Shown: positions 32,121 to 40,887 of the stretch, in pieces
Numbering within the stretch: the first letter of the stretch is position 1
How the letters are laid out: the number at the start of each line of letters is the position of its first letter
NCBI RefSeq assembly: GCF_900199405.1
Contig: NZ_LT963430.1
Location: 2,945,605-3,009,604 of the forward strand
From: Beduinella massiliensis
GTDB taxonomy: Bacteria; Bacillota; Clostridia; Christensenellales; Aristaeellaceae
DNA length: 64,000 bases
Reading direction: 5' to 3'
Translations under genes and position numbers: made by a program
The notes under the pieces: generated by a model
Database searches by the model: none
What the model was told of the DNA's origin: nothing
Seen by the model: only the letters and a program-made list of their open reading frames with translations

Positions 32121-32906
32121 CTATACGTCGAAATACACCGCCGCCTTCTCGTCGTCTCCGTAAAAGACGCGAAGCAGCGTAAGGCCCCTTGCGGGCGCGG
32201 TCATGCCCAAATCCAGCCGGTCGCCCGTTTCGATGGCCCGCGAAAGCGCCGCCGGCGGCAGCTTGCCGTTCCCGATGCCGATGAGCGTGCCTGCGAGAAT
32301 GCGCACCATGTTGTACAGGAAGCCGTCGCCGTGCACCAGCAGGTAGACGCGCTCCGCGTGCCGGTACACCTTCACGCGGTAAATCGTGCGGCGCGTGTCG
32401 CGCACCACAGAACCGGCCGCAGCGAACGCCCCGAAGTCGTGATAGCCGACCATGGCCTGCGCGGCCACGTCCATCCGATCTACATTTAGAGGCAGGGGGA
32501 CATGCGCGTGCGTCAGGCGGTCGACAGCGGGCGCGTGACGCGTATTTTGGATGGCGTAACGGTAGACCTTACCCGTGGCGGAAAACCGCGCGTGAAAGTC
32601 TGGCGGCGCGTCCATCGATTCGCGCACGCGGATGTCGTCCGGCAGCAGGGTATTGAGCGCAAAGGCGAATTTGTCGCCCGGGATGCGGGAGGTCGTGTCA
32701 AAGTGCACGTTCTGGCACAGCGCATGCACGCCCGCATCCGTACGGCTGGAGCCCGTCACCGACACAGCTTCGCCCAGGAGCCGCGAAAGCTTTTCCTCCA
32801 GCGTCTGCTGAACGCTGGGCGCGTTGATCTGCCGCTGCCACCCGGAGTAGCTCGTGCCGTCGTACTCGAGGATCAGGCGGATGCGCCGCGCTTCAGAAGA
32901 GGACAT
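32121..32906 (-). CDS. truA: tRNA pseudouridine synthase A
   Basis: A 261-residue enzyme that makes pseudouridine at positions 38-40 of the tRNA anticodon arm. Landmarks are LEYDGTSYSGWQRQ, the catalytic aspartate in SSRTDAGVHAL, LNTLLPDDIRV, RYAIQNTRHA, GYHDFGAFAA and FLYNMVRILAGTLIGIGNGKLP. The gene overlaps ecfT by 14 bases, the usual Firmicute ecfA1-ecfA2-ecfT-truA block. AGGGGAGG precedes the ATG. Confidence 0.96.
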   Translation of the reverse strand: MSSSEARRIRLILEYDGTSYSGWQRQINAPSVQQTLEEKLSRLLGEAVSVTGSSRTDAGVHALCQNVHFDTTSRIPGDKFAFALNTLLPDDIRVRESMDAPPDFHARFSATGKVYRYAIQNTRHAPAVDRLTHAHVPLPLNVDRMDVAAQAMVGYHDFGAFAAAGSVVRDTRRTIYRVKVYRHAERVYLLVHGDGFLYNMVRILAGTLIGIGNGKLPPAALSRAIETGDRLDLGMTAPARGLTLLRVFYGDDEKAAVYFDV

Positions 32907-33708
32907 GAAGCAGCCTCCCCTGCACGACGATCAGCGCGATGAAGGCGGCCATCACGAAAAGCGCAGCGAAGTCGACGCGCGTATAGCCCAGCTCCTTCAT
33001 GCGCGTGCGGTTCTCGCCGCCGCGGTAGCAGCGCGCCTCCATTGCCATCGCCAAATCCGTCGCCCGCCGGAACGCGCCCACGAACAGCGGCACCAGCAGG
33101 GGAATCATCGCCTTTGCGCGCGTCACCAGATTTCCGCTTTCAAAGTCCGCGCCGCGCGCCATCTGGGCCTTCATGATCTTATCGGCCTCTTCCAGCAGCG
33201 TGGGGATGAAGCGCAGGGCGATGGTCATCATCATCGCCAGCTCGTGCGAAGGGAAATGCAGCTTCGAAAGTGGGCGCATCATGCGCTCCAGACCGTCCGT
33301 CAGCACGACGGGCGACGTGGTCAGCGTCAGCATCGAGGTGCCCATCACGAGGAACACCAGCCGCAGGGAGAAGAAGACGGCGTTTTGCAGCCCCTCCTGC
33401 GTGAGCTTGATAAAGCCCCAGGCAAAGATCACCGTCTCGCCGCTCGAAAACAGCAGGTTGATGATGAACGTAAAGACGATGATGAAGCGCAGCGCCTTGA
33501 TGCCGCGCATCAGGAACTTCATGTTGATCTGGGCGATGCGGGCCATGCCCAGCAGAAACGCAAAAGCCAGCGCGTAGCCAAGCAGGTCCTTTACGAGGAA
33601 GACCGACACGATGTAGGCGATCGTAAGGTAAATCTTCATGCGCGGGTCCATCCGGTGTATCGGGGAATCGCCGGGATAATACTGGCCGAGCGTGATGTTC
33701 TTAAGCAT
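32893..33708 (-). CDS. ecfT: ECF transporter T component
   Basis: A 271-residue membrane protein that links ATPases to vitamin-binding S components. Family features are the N-terminal [19 protein letters not shown], several helices, and the two Ala-Arg-Gly signatures [11 protein letters not shown] and [11 protein letters not shown] that couple to the ATPases. The ATG at 33708 has AGGAGG 6 bases upstream and overlaps the ecfA2 gene end. No S component gene is nearby. Confidence 0.95.
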   Translation of the reverse strand: MLKNITLGQYYPGDSPIHRMDPRMKIYLTIAYIVSVFLVKDLLGYALAFAFLLGMARIAQINMKFLMRGIKALRFIIVFTFIINLLFSSGETVIFAWGFIKLTQEGLQNAVFFSLRLVFLVMGTSMLTLTTSPVVLTDGLERMMRPLSKLHFPSHELAMMMTIALRFIPTLLEEADKIMKAQMARGADFESGNLVTRAKAMIPLLVPLFVGAFRRATDLAMAMEARCYRGGENRTRMKELGYTRVDFAALFVMAAFIALIVVQGRLLHVLF

Positions 33709-34561
33709 GGGCACCTCCTACAATCCGCCGGATGGCCTGCAGCAGCTCTTCGGGCAGATAGGCGTCCTCTGGCACGTCAAAGCCCTTTTCGCGGAGTCTG
33801 GCGGCAAGCTGAGCCGCCTCCGGCACGTCCAGCCCCATCGCGCGCAGCTCCTCGCCGCGCTGAAACACCTCGCGCGGCGTGCCGTCCATGGCGATACCGC
33901 CCTTGTTCATCACGATCACGCGGTCGACCAGCGCGGCGACGTCGTCCATGCTGTGGGAAACCATGATGACGGTCGTCCCCTTTTCCTCGTGCAGCCGCCG
34001 GATGAGCGAGAGGATTTCGTCGCGTCCCTGCGGATCCAGCCCTGCGCAGGGCTCGTCCAGAATCAGGGTTTCCGGCTGCATGGCCAGCACGCCCGCGATC
34101 GCAACGCGGCGCATCTGCCCGCCGGACAGCTCGAAGACCGACCGATCCTTAAACGCCTCGTAATCGATCTGCACCTGCCGGCAGGCTTCCTTCACGCGCG
34201 CGGCGATTTCCTCTTTGGAAAGGCCGAGATTTTTCGGTCCAAAGGCGATGTCCGCGGCGACGTTCTCTTCAAAGAGCTGGTTTTCCGGGTATTGAAACAC
34301 GAGCCCCACCTTGCGGCGCACCTCGCGTTTGTCGGTTTCCTTGTCAAACAGGTCCTTGCCGTCCACCAGCACGCGCCCTGACGTGGGGCGCAGCAGGCCG
34401 TTGAGGTGCTGAATCAGCGTGGACTTTCCGCTGCCCGTGTGGCCGATCAGGCCGATAAAGGCGCCGTCCTCGATGGTAAGATCGACGTCGTGAATGGCCG
34501 TCGCCTGAAACGGACTGTCGGGCATGTACGTATGGGTCAGTTTTTCGATGACAATCGGCAT
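33701..34561 (-). CDS. ecfA2: ECF transporter ATP-binding protein EcfA2
   Basis: A 286-residue ABC ATPase. Walker A is [10 protein letters not shown], the Q-loop [12 protein letters not shown] (group II ECF form), signature [16 protein letters not shown], Walker [12 protein letters not shown] and the H-loop SHSMDDV. With EcfA1 it forms the energising heterodimer. The start at 34561 overlaps the ecfA1 3' end by 25 bases. The upstream reading frame extension lies inside ecfA1 and is not used. Confidence 0.95.
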   Translation of the reverse strand: MPIVIEKLTHTYMPDSPFQATAIHDVDLTIEDGAFIGLIGHTGSGKSTLIQHLNGLLRPTSGRVLVDGKDLFDKETDKREVRRKVGLVFQYPENQLFEENVAADIAFGPKNLGLSKEEIAARVKEACRQVQIDYEAFKDRSVFELSGGQMRRVAIAGVLAMQPETLILDEPCAGLDPQGRDEILSLIRRLHEEKGTTVIMVSHSMDDVAALVDRVIVMNKGGIAMDGTPREVFQRGEELRAMGLDVPEAAQLAARLREKGFDVPEDAYLPEELLQAIRRIVGGAHA

Positions 34562-35388
34562 ACTTCCTCCACCATTTCCTCTACCGTGAGCACGTCCGCA
34601 CGCACGCCGACGCCTGCCTCGCGCAAATTTTTCGCCAGCTCCGTCATGGGCGGCACGTCCAGGCGCAGCTCGCGCAGCCGCTCCACCTGCGGGAAGACCT
34701 CGCGCGGCGTACCGGACAGGACGATCTTCCCCTCGCTCATCACGATGACGCGGTCGGCCTGCGTCGCCTCGCTCATGTAATGCGTGATCCACACGACCGT
34801 GATGCCTTCCTCCCGCTGAAGCCTGCGCACGGTTGAAAGCACCTCACGCCGCCCCGAAGGATCGAGCATCGCCGTCGACTCGTCCAGGATGATGACGTCC
34901 GGCTTCATCGCGATGACGCCCGCGATGGCCACGCGCTGCTTTTGCCCGCCGGACAGCATGTGCGGCGCGCTCTTGCGAAAATCCTGCATGTTGACCGCGC
35001 GCAGCGCCTCGTCCACGCGGATGCGCATCTGCGCGGGCGGCACGCCCATGTTTTCCATGCCGAAGGCGACGTCCTCTTCCACCACCGTCGCGACGATTTG
35101 GTTGTCCGGGTTTTGGAATACCATGCCCGCGTGCTGGCGGATGTCGAAGACGAGGTCGTCGTTTCGCGTGTCGAGGCCCACGACCCACAGATTGCCCTGC
35201 GTGGGCACGTACAGCGCGTTCATCAGCTTGGCGAGGGTGGACTTGCCCGAGCCGTTATGCCCCAGCACGGCGAGGAATTCGCCCGCGTGCACGGACATAT
35301 CCACGCCGCCAAGCGCCGCGCCGTCGGCATCCTGGTACGTATAGTGCACGCCCTCCGCTACGATCTTGTCGCTTTCGCGTCTTTCCAT
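34537..35388 (-). CDS. ecfA1: ECF transporter ATP-binding protein EcfA1
   Basis: A 283-residue ABC ATPase with Walker [13 protein letters not shown]-loop [19 protein letters not shown], signature [16 protein letters not shown], Walker [14 protein letters not shown] and H-loop THYMSEA. It is the first gene of ecfA1-ecfA2-ecfT-truA. AAGGAG lies about 12 bases before the ATG at 35388, rather far. The leader carries an FMN riboswitch, so the energy module should be turned down by flavin. Confidence 0.95.
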   Translation of the reverse strand: MERRESDKIVAEGVHYTYQDADGAALGGVDMSVHAGEFLAVLGHNGSGKSTLAKLMNALYVPTQGNLWVVGLDTRNDDLVFDIRQHAGMVFQNPDNQIVATVVEEDVAFGMENMGVPPAQMRIRVDEALRAVNMQDFRKSAPHMLSGGQKQRVAIAGVIAMKPDVIILDESTAMLDPSGRREVLSTVRRLQREEGITVVWITHYMSEATQADRVIVMSEGKIVLSGTPREVFPQVERLRELRLDVPPMTELAKNLREAGVGVRADVLTVEEMVEEVCRLSSKN

Positions 35389-35473
35389 GTCGACTGTATT
35401 CTCCTTTGGCCTTGCAGGCATCGCGCCCGCTGCCTGATGATAGCATGCGCCGCGGGCTCAAGCCTTAGCGCCA

Positions 35474-35509
35474 TAAAAGAAACACCCAAAAGGAAATGCC
35501 CTTCAGGTG
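35474..35509 (-). terminator. Terminator of the FMN riboswitch
   Basis: A CACC/GGTG plus AAGG/CCTT stem followed by TTTCTTTTA on the minus strand, between the FMN aptamer and ecfA1. It would act as the expression platform. Confidence 0.65.
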
Positions 35510-35532
35510 CCTGTTCGCTTCGCGAAAAACGC

Positions 35533-35639
35533 TCTTCTCCCATCCAGACTTTAACTGTCGGTATTGGAATCACACCAATTCTGCGCGCAGCGCTCGCGGA
35601 CTTTACCGCCGATCGGGAATTTCACCCTGCCCTGAAGAC
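35533..35639 (-). promoter_or_regulatory. FMN (RFN) riboswitch upstream of ecfA1
   Basis: Read on the minus strand, the RFN core is unmistakable: CTTCAGGGCAGGGTGAAATT, then CCGATCGGCGGTAAAGTCCG, then GGTGTGATTCCAATACCGAC and AGTCTGGATGGGAGAAG. A P1 helix pairs TCTTC with GAAGA. A terminator and the ecfA1 gene follow. Confidence 0.95.
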
Positions 35640-35661
35640 ATTTATTCGGTTGTCCGCGGTT

Positions 35662-35690
35662 ATTATAGCACGATACCTTTCCATGTACAA
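35662..35690 (-). promoter_or_regulatory. Promoter of the FMN riboswitch-ecf unit
   Basis: TTGTAC, 17 bp, TATAAT, preceded by TGC. The predicted start lies 20 bases before the aptamer. Confidence 0.78.
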
Positions 35691-35753
35691 TCCCCTGCGC
35701 GAGGAATTTCGCGATCAGGGGTGCGGCGGACTGCCTCCGTCCGCTTCTCCGCT

Positions 35754-36920
35754 TTACCGAACCTCCGGCAACGCTCCCGTATCCGCCGCCTGCCTCCTCG
35801 GCATCACGAAGCCGGCGATCAACGCCGTGAAGGGCGCGACGCTCACCAGGCCAAAGGAACCCACCAACGTCGTCAGCACCTCGCAGGCCACGTACTTGAA
35901 GTTCAGGATGTCGACCACGGGCGTCCCCTGCCCCATGAAGTACATCATCATCGAAAGATAGCTGCCGGAGTACGCCAGCATGAGCGTCGTGGTCATCGTG
36001 CCAATGACGCTGCGGCCGACCGAAAAGCCCGAGCGGACGAGCTCCCGACGCGTAATCTCCGGATGGTGCACGCACACCTCCTGACAGGACGCGGACACGT
36101 CCATCGCCAGATCCATCAGCGACCCCGAATTCGCGATGAAGACCATGGCGAGGAAAATTTCGCGGATGTCGAGCTGCATCGCGCTCTGCGAGAGAAGCGG
36201 CACGACGTACGGCAGGTTGCTTCCGTCGAGCTTTAAAAGCGCACCAAAGCCGGTCGCCAGCAGGCAGGTGACGAACGTGCCCAGCAGCGAGCCTATCAGG
36301 GCGCACAGCGCCTTTGGAGTAAACCCTGCGACCAGAAACATGATCAGCGCCGTGAGCAGGAGCACCACGCCCAGCGCCACCGGAATGGGCGAATCCCCCT
36401 TGAGCAGTGCCGGGATCAGCAGCTTCCACACCACCATCACGCTGGCCACCAGCGAAACGAGCGCCCCCGCGCCCGCTACGCCGCCGAACAGGATCAGCAG
36501 TAGACCGAACAGCGCAAAGAGCATGCCTTCGTTGCCCAGTCGGTAATGATCCACCATCGTCGCGCTCGTCGGTCCGTCTTCGTCCGCATGGATGATCGCA
36601 AGTCCTTCGTCGCCCGCCGCGAAGAGCTTGTCCTTTTCCAGCGCGGAATTCAGCGTATTCGCCGCGTTCATCTCGCTGCCCTTCCATTTTCCGGATAGAA
36701 TCTCGATCCCCACCTCCTGCGCGCCGGAGTACACGATGCCCAGAGGGGCCAGGTTGGCGTTGTCGACCGACAGCACCTTGACGCGCTCCCGCGTGGAATT
36801 CGCAGGCATGCGCGCAGGGTATCCGCTGGGCAGGTAACCCAGCGCGATACAGAGCAGCCCTACGACGATACAAAAGATCCAGTTGCGGCGCTTGTCCTTG
36901 TGCATTTGCAGCTTATTCAT
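35754..36920 (-). CDS. YibE/F-family membrane protein
   Basis: A 388-residue protein with an N-terminal helix (IFCIVVGLLCIALGYLP), an extracytoplasmic OB-like segment to about residue 130, then six to seven helices. The family motifs are seen as LMDLAMDVSASCQEV, SGFSVGRSVIGTMTTTL and a late LTTLVGSFGLVSVAPFTALIAGF (in pieces), typical of YibE/F proteins (function unknown, perhaps transport). GGGAGG precedes the ATG. It is upstream of, and separate from, the FMN riboswitch unit. Confidence 0.85.
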   Translation of the reverse strand: MNKLQMHKDKRRNWIFCIVVGLLCIALGYLPSGYPARMPANSTRERVKVLSVDNANLAPLGIVYSGAQEVGIEILSGKWKGSEMNAANTLNSALEKDKLFAAGDEGLAIIHADEDGPTSATMVDHYRLGNEGMLFALFGLLLILFGGVAGAGALVSLVASVMVVWKLLIPALLKGDSPIPVALGVVLLLTALIMFLVAGFTPKALCALIGSLLGTFVTCLLATGFGALLKLDGSNLPYVVPLLSQSAMQLDIREIFLAMVFIANSGSLMDLAMDVSASCQEVCVHHPEITRRELVRSGFSVGRSVIGTMTTTLMLAYSGSYLSMMMYFMGQGTPVVDILNFKYVACEVLTTLVGSFGLVSVAPFTALIAGFVMPRRQAADTGALPEVR

Positions 36921-37013
36921 GCCGTTTCCTCCCTTTTACCAAAAGCGGGCCGTACCCGCCGCTTTCATCGCGCGCTTCCGTGCGCAGGCGCGGCTTCCAA
37001 TTTCCTACGAGGT

Positions 37014-37045
37014 AAAAAGGCCCGGGGACGCGCGGTCCCCGGGCC
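37014..37045 (-). terminator. Strong terminator of the alkaline phosphatase gene
   Basis: An 11-bp perfect stem (GGCCCGGGGAC / GTCCCCGGGCC) with a 5-base loop, followed by TTTTT on the minus strand. Confidence 0.88.
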
Positions 37046-37092
37046 GCCCGTTCCCGGGCTGTTCTCTTTCTGCTATCGCTTTCCGCCGCAGC

Positions 37093-38568
37093 TTACTGCG
37101 CAAGGCCCATCGCGTTCATGCTGCGCGTAAAGATGTCGCAGTTATCGTATGCGCCTGCGAAGAGCTCGGCGTTCACACCCGTAGCGTAAACCGGGATTTG
37201 CAGGCCGGTGTGCGAATAAGAGGTGAAGGCTACGCCCGCTTTGTTGTTCAGGATGTGGCAGACCGCCATGGAAAGCGGCTCATACCCGCCGTAGGCAAGC
37301 GCTTCCGCGTCGCCGATCACGCGCTCGTCCTTCGGCAGCATGCTCAGCTCGTACGCGGTCTTGATCTTCGCCAGTTCGTCCGCCGTCAGCGTGAGCTCCT
37401 TGTCCGCCGTCTGGGTGAGGCCGTAGTTCTCCTCGATCAGGGTCAGCGCGTCTTCATAGGTCGCCTGATTCTCGCGCAGCTTCGCGATCTCGCCGTCGAA
37501 GGCTTCATAAGACATCTTCTGGTTTGCGAGATACTGGAAGTGCGTGTCGTAACCGGTGGTCGCAAAGCCGATCGTAAGTCCGCCGGTTTCGTGGTCGCCG
37601 GTAACGATGATCAGGGTTTCGTCCGCGTGCTCCTTAGCAAAGTCGATCGCGACCTGCACCGCGTCGTCAAAGGCGATCGTCTCGTCGATGGCCGTCATGG
37701 CGTCGTTGGCGTGGCAGGACCAGTCTACCTTGCCGCCCTCGGTCATCAGGAAGAAGCCGTCGTTACCGTCGAGCACACGGATGCCCGCTTCGACCATCTC
37801 CGCCAGGGAGAGAGAGTCGCCGCCGCCCGCCTCGATGTTCCTGCGGTCGATTTCGTACTGCATTGCAGCGTCACCCGCAAGGTCCGGCACGACGGCCAGC
37901 ACCTTGCCGCTGTCAGCGTTCAGCGCGCGGATGTCCTCGTTGGTGTTGGCGATCGTCCAGCCGTTCTCCTTGGCGACCTCCATCACGTCCTGCTGATCTC
38001 CGTCCTTGCCGGCCGGCTGCGCGTAATAACCGCCCGCGAGGTAGTCCAGCGTGGTGCCAGTCAAGCCCTGCACAGCGATGTCGTACATGTCCTTGCGGCT
38101 CTTCACCTTGGCGTAATAGGCCGCCGGGGTCGCGTGGTCGAGGGACACGCTCGTCACGACGCCGATTTTCTTGCCCGCTTCCTTCGCGTATTCCGTGATC
38201 AGCTTGAAGGGCTCGGTCAGTTCCGTGTTGTAGTTGATGACGCCGGAAAGCGTCTTTTGGCCGCTCGCCATGGACGTGGCCGTGGAGGCGGAGTCCGGGC
38301 AGAACGACGTGGCGTCATACGTCGTCATGATCCCCGTATACGGGAACTGCGTGAACGAAAGCGCCTGCGGCGTAGGCATTACCGCTTCCGGATTGGCAAG
38401 AGTACCCAGATAGTATTGCGTGGCATTGATCTGCGGCAGGCCCTGGCCGTCCCCGATGAACATGAAGACGTACTTCGGGATGGCTGCCTTCGCCTCTTCC
38501 GCGAAGACCGCGCAGGACGCCAGAAGCATTGCTGCGCACAGCAGCAGGGATAAGATCTTTTTCATCAT
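37093..38568 (-). CDS. Exported alkaline phosphatase
   Basis: A 491-residue PhoA-superfamily phosphomonoesterase. The signal peptide ends LLASC (lipobox-like, Cys19), so it may be a lipoprotein. The metal site starts at FMFIGDGQG, the active-site serine is in DSASTATSMASG, and the Zn ligands follow in MTEGGKVDWSCHANDA, TLIIVTGDHETGGL and SYSHTG. It releases phosphate from organic esters outside the cell. AGGGAGG precedes the first ATG. A weak Pho-box-like repeat lies upstream. Not cotranscribed with the SBP gene, because a terminator lies between. Confidence 0.93.
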   Translation of the reverse strand: MMKKILSLLLCAAMLLASCAVFAEEAKAAIPKYVFMFIGDGQGLPQINATQYYLGTLANPEAVMPTPQALSFTQFPYTGIMTTYDATSFCPDSASTATSMASGQKTLSGVINYNTELTEPFKLITEYAKEAGKKIGVVTSVSLDHATPAAYYAKVKSRKDMYDIAVQGLTGTTLDYLAGGYYAQPAGKDGDQQDVMEVAKENGWTIANTNEDIRALNADSGKVLAVVPDLAGDAAMQYEIDRRNIEAGGGDSLSLAEMVEAGIRVLDGNDGFFLMTEGGKVDWSCHANDAMTAIDETIAFDDAVQVAIDFAKEHADETLIIVTGDHETGGLTIGFATTGYDTHFQYLANQKMSYEAFDGEIAKLRENQATYEDALTLIEENYGLTQTADKELTLTADELAKIKTAYELSMLPKDERVIGDAEALAYGGYEPLSMAVCHILNNKAGVAFTSYSHTGLQIPVYATGVNAELFAGAYDNCDIFTRSMNAMGLAQ

Positions 38569-38727
38569 GTTTTATTCCTCCCTCATTTCGGTTCGTTGGG
38601 AGTATACCATCGCCGCATGAACCCTGCTTGTGCATCTGGTAAAGCATGGGTTAAATATGGGTCTCTATATGTAAAGGCTGTGCCACGCGCATACACGCCC
38701 GTCCGTATCTGCAATTCTCCATAAACT

Positions 38728-38765
38728 AAAAAAGCGGGCCGTCCGCCTTTTCAGGCGAACGGCCC
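38728..38765 (-). terminator. Terminator of the solute-binding protein gene
   Basis: A stem of 12 bp with one mismatch (GGGCCGTCCGCC / GGCGAACGGCCC) and TTTTTTA after it on the minus strand. Confidence 0.85.
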
Positions 38766-38775
38766 ACAAAATGCC

Positions 38776-40812
38776 TTACGGCAGAATGATGATGTCGTCC
38801 GTGGTGATTTCATCCTCCGGCGTCTCGACCGGATCGCCCAGCCAGGCGTAGAGGATCGCGTCCGCCCACGTCTGGTTCGACGTCGCCGCGTAGTCCTGCA
38901 GCTTCGTCGTGTAGAAGTCGAAGTACACGTTGCTGTATAGCGGCACCGCCGGCAGCACGCTGTTCCAGTACTCCTGGAACGCCACCCACTTCTTGCAGTA
39001 GCTCAGGTAGTCCCCCACCTCCGTCTGCCGCATGTCCAGCGCCAGCTTCTGCAGGTTCTTGTCCACATAGCCCGTGGTGTTCATCAGCGCTCCGTTGTAG
39101 TCCTCGCCCGCGTTGTAGATCGCGTACGGATCGAAGACCAGCACGAAATTCGTCGCCATGTAGAACATGTCGTAGGTGCGCGCATCCTGACGGTAGTAGT
39201 GGCGCAGGAGCTGCGAGAACGGCACCTCCTCCGCGAGAATCTCCATGCCGATCGCTGCGAGCGGCTGCACCAGCGCCTCTTCCAGAAGATCAGCAGCCCT
39301 GTTGTCCGGCAGCTTCGCCCACTTCAGGCTCAGCCGCATCAGCTCGCCGTCCACGTCCTTGTAGCGCACGGCGTCCGTACCCTTTATAAAGGCTTCGCCC
39401 TTCTCGTTGAGCGTCCATCCGTCCGCGACGAGCAGCGCTTCCGCCTTCTCAAGGTCCTTCGTATAGTGCTCCAGCCCTTCCAGTGAAAGCTCATCCCATG
39501 CCTGCGTCTGTGCCGCGGTTTCCGTTTCCCCCTCCGCCAGATGCGAGAGCGTCCCGTTCACCATCTGCACCATCCACTGACCGAAGCCATAGTAGCCATC
39601 TACCGTCTGGCCGTAATTGCCTGTGAAATCAGCCGTCATCGCGTCCCGATCCAGCGCGTAGGCCACCGCCTTGCGCACCGCCTCGAACTGCGCCGGTCCC
39701 TGTTCGCATGCGAAACTGATGAAGCCGAGACCCGAACGCGGGTAGTTCTGCGAGCCCAACGCATCTTGTGCGAATTGCTCCAGCCCCGCCGCAATGACCT
39801 CGCTGTCCGTTCCCTTGTTCAGAAGTCCGATCTCGCCGCTTAGTAGCTTGCCGATCGCTTCCTCGTTGCTCACCTGACGGTATTCCAGTTCCGGGATGAC
39901 CGGCTTCTGGCCCTCGTAATTGCCCAGATAGTATTCGTTAATTTCAAATTGCGCGACGCGCGCCTCTTCGTCGTAGCTTGTCAGCCTGTACGGGCCGCTC
40001 GACACCGTGGGGTGCGACACATAGCCCGTTTCCGGCGCGAGGAGCGTCTCTTTCAGCAGTTCCGGCGTGAAGACCGGCTCTGCGACCGCCGCGTCCGCGT
40101 TCGTCACGTAAGCGCCGTTTCCGTCGTCCGCTACCGTGCAGCCCGGCGCAATCACGCTGATCGGATAAGGCACGGTGCTGAGCATCGTCAGTTCGTAGAA
40201 GAACGGCAGGTATTCCGCCTTGATCGTGATCGAAAAACTGAAGTTATTCAAGAAGCGCACGCCCGAAAAGTACGGGGTTGTCCCGTTTGCGTAGTCGTCG
40301 TATCCGAGGATGTGCGACACCCCGCTCGTCTCGCCTCCGATCGCCTTGATCTGCGGCGCACCGCGCAGCAGCAGCGAGAACACGTAGTCCCGCGCCGTGA
40401 TCGGCGTCGAATCGTTGTACATCAGCCCGCGGCGCAGCTCCATCACGTAGGTGCGGTTGCCCTCGCGGTCGTCCACAACCGTTGCGCTGAGCACGACGGA
40501 CGGGTTGATCGTGTACATCGCCTCCTGTGTCCACGCCACCACGTCATATCCGTGCAAAAGCGTGCGCACGTCGATGTCCGCCGTATTGTTCCCCCAAATA
40601 TCCCCTAAAAAGTTTCCGCTCATTTCCGTCGTGGAGCCCACGACCAATTTTGTCATCTCTTCTTGCGCCGCGCCGTCCGGCAGCGCCTCCGGCTGTGCAG
40701 CCTCCTTGCCGGCCAGTGGGTTCAAGATCTCATCCTCAGCCAGGCCGGGCAGAACCGGCAGCGCCAGCAGCAGCGCAGTCAGCACCAAAGACAGAAGCCT
40801 CTTCACGGACAT
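38776..40812 (-). CDS. Orphan family-5 extracellular solute-binding protein
   Basis: A 678-residue exported SBP_bac_5 protein (oligopeptide/nickel type). The signal peptide (RLLSLVLTALLLALPVLPGLA) lacks a lipobox, so it is secreted or held by other means. The fold is marked by RTYVMELRRGLMYNDSTPITARDYVF (in pieces), SSGPYRLTSYDEEARVAQFE, RKAVAYALDRDAM and NLQKLALDMRQTEVGDYLSYCKKW. No permease or ATPase gene is near. It follows the giant Cna-B gene across a strong hairpin, so it may be part of the surface complex rather than a transporter. Ligand unknown. Confidence 0.85.
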   Translation of the reverse strand: MSVKRLLSLVLTALLLALPVLPGLAEDEILNPLAGKEAAQPEALPDGAAQEEMTKLVVGSTTEMSGNFLGDIWGNNTADIDVRTLLHGYDVVAWTQEAMYTINPSVVLSATVVDDREGNRTYVMELRRGLMYNDSTPITARDYVFSLLLRGAPQIKAIGGETSGVSHILGYDDYANGTTPYFSGVRFLNNFSFSITIKAEYLPFFYELTMLSTVPYPISVIAPGCTVADDGNGAYVTNADAAVAEPVFTPELLKETLLAPETGYVSHPTVSSGPYRLTSYDEEARVAQFEINEYYLGNYEGQKPVIPELEYRQVSNEEAIGKLLSGEIGLLNKGTDSEVIAAGLEQFAQDALGSQNYPRSGLGFISFACEQGPAQFEAVRKAVAYALDRDAMTADFTGNYGQTVDGYYGFGQWMVQMVNGTLSHLAEGETETAAQTQAWDELSLEGLEHYTKDLEKAEALLVADGWTLNEKGEAFIKGTDAVRYKDVDGELMRLSLKWAKLPDNRAADLLEEALVQPLAAIGMEILAEEVPFSQLLRHYYRQDARTYDMFYMATNFVLVFDPYAIYNAGEDYNGALMNTTGYVDKNLQKLALDMRQTEVGDYLSYCKKWVAFQEYWNSVLPAVPLYSNVYFDFYTTKLQDYAATSNQTWADAILYAWLGDPVETPEDEITTDDIIILP

Positions 40813-40839
40813 TCCCTCGCTTTCCTTAAAGGGCCCTCC

Positions 40840-40864
40840 GACCCGGGCGGAAACCGCCCGGGTC
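40840..40864 (-). other. Intercistronic hairpin between the Cna-B and solute-binding protein genes
   Basis: An 11-bp perfect stem (GACCCGGGCGG / CCGCCCGGGTC) with a 3-base loop and no T-run on the minus strand. It is likely an mRNA-stability or partial-termination element. Confidence 0.6.
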
Positions 40865-40887
40865 AGGGGGCGCTGTCTCTTGTGGGT

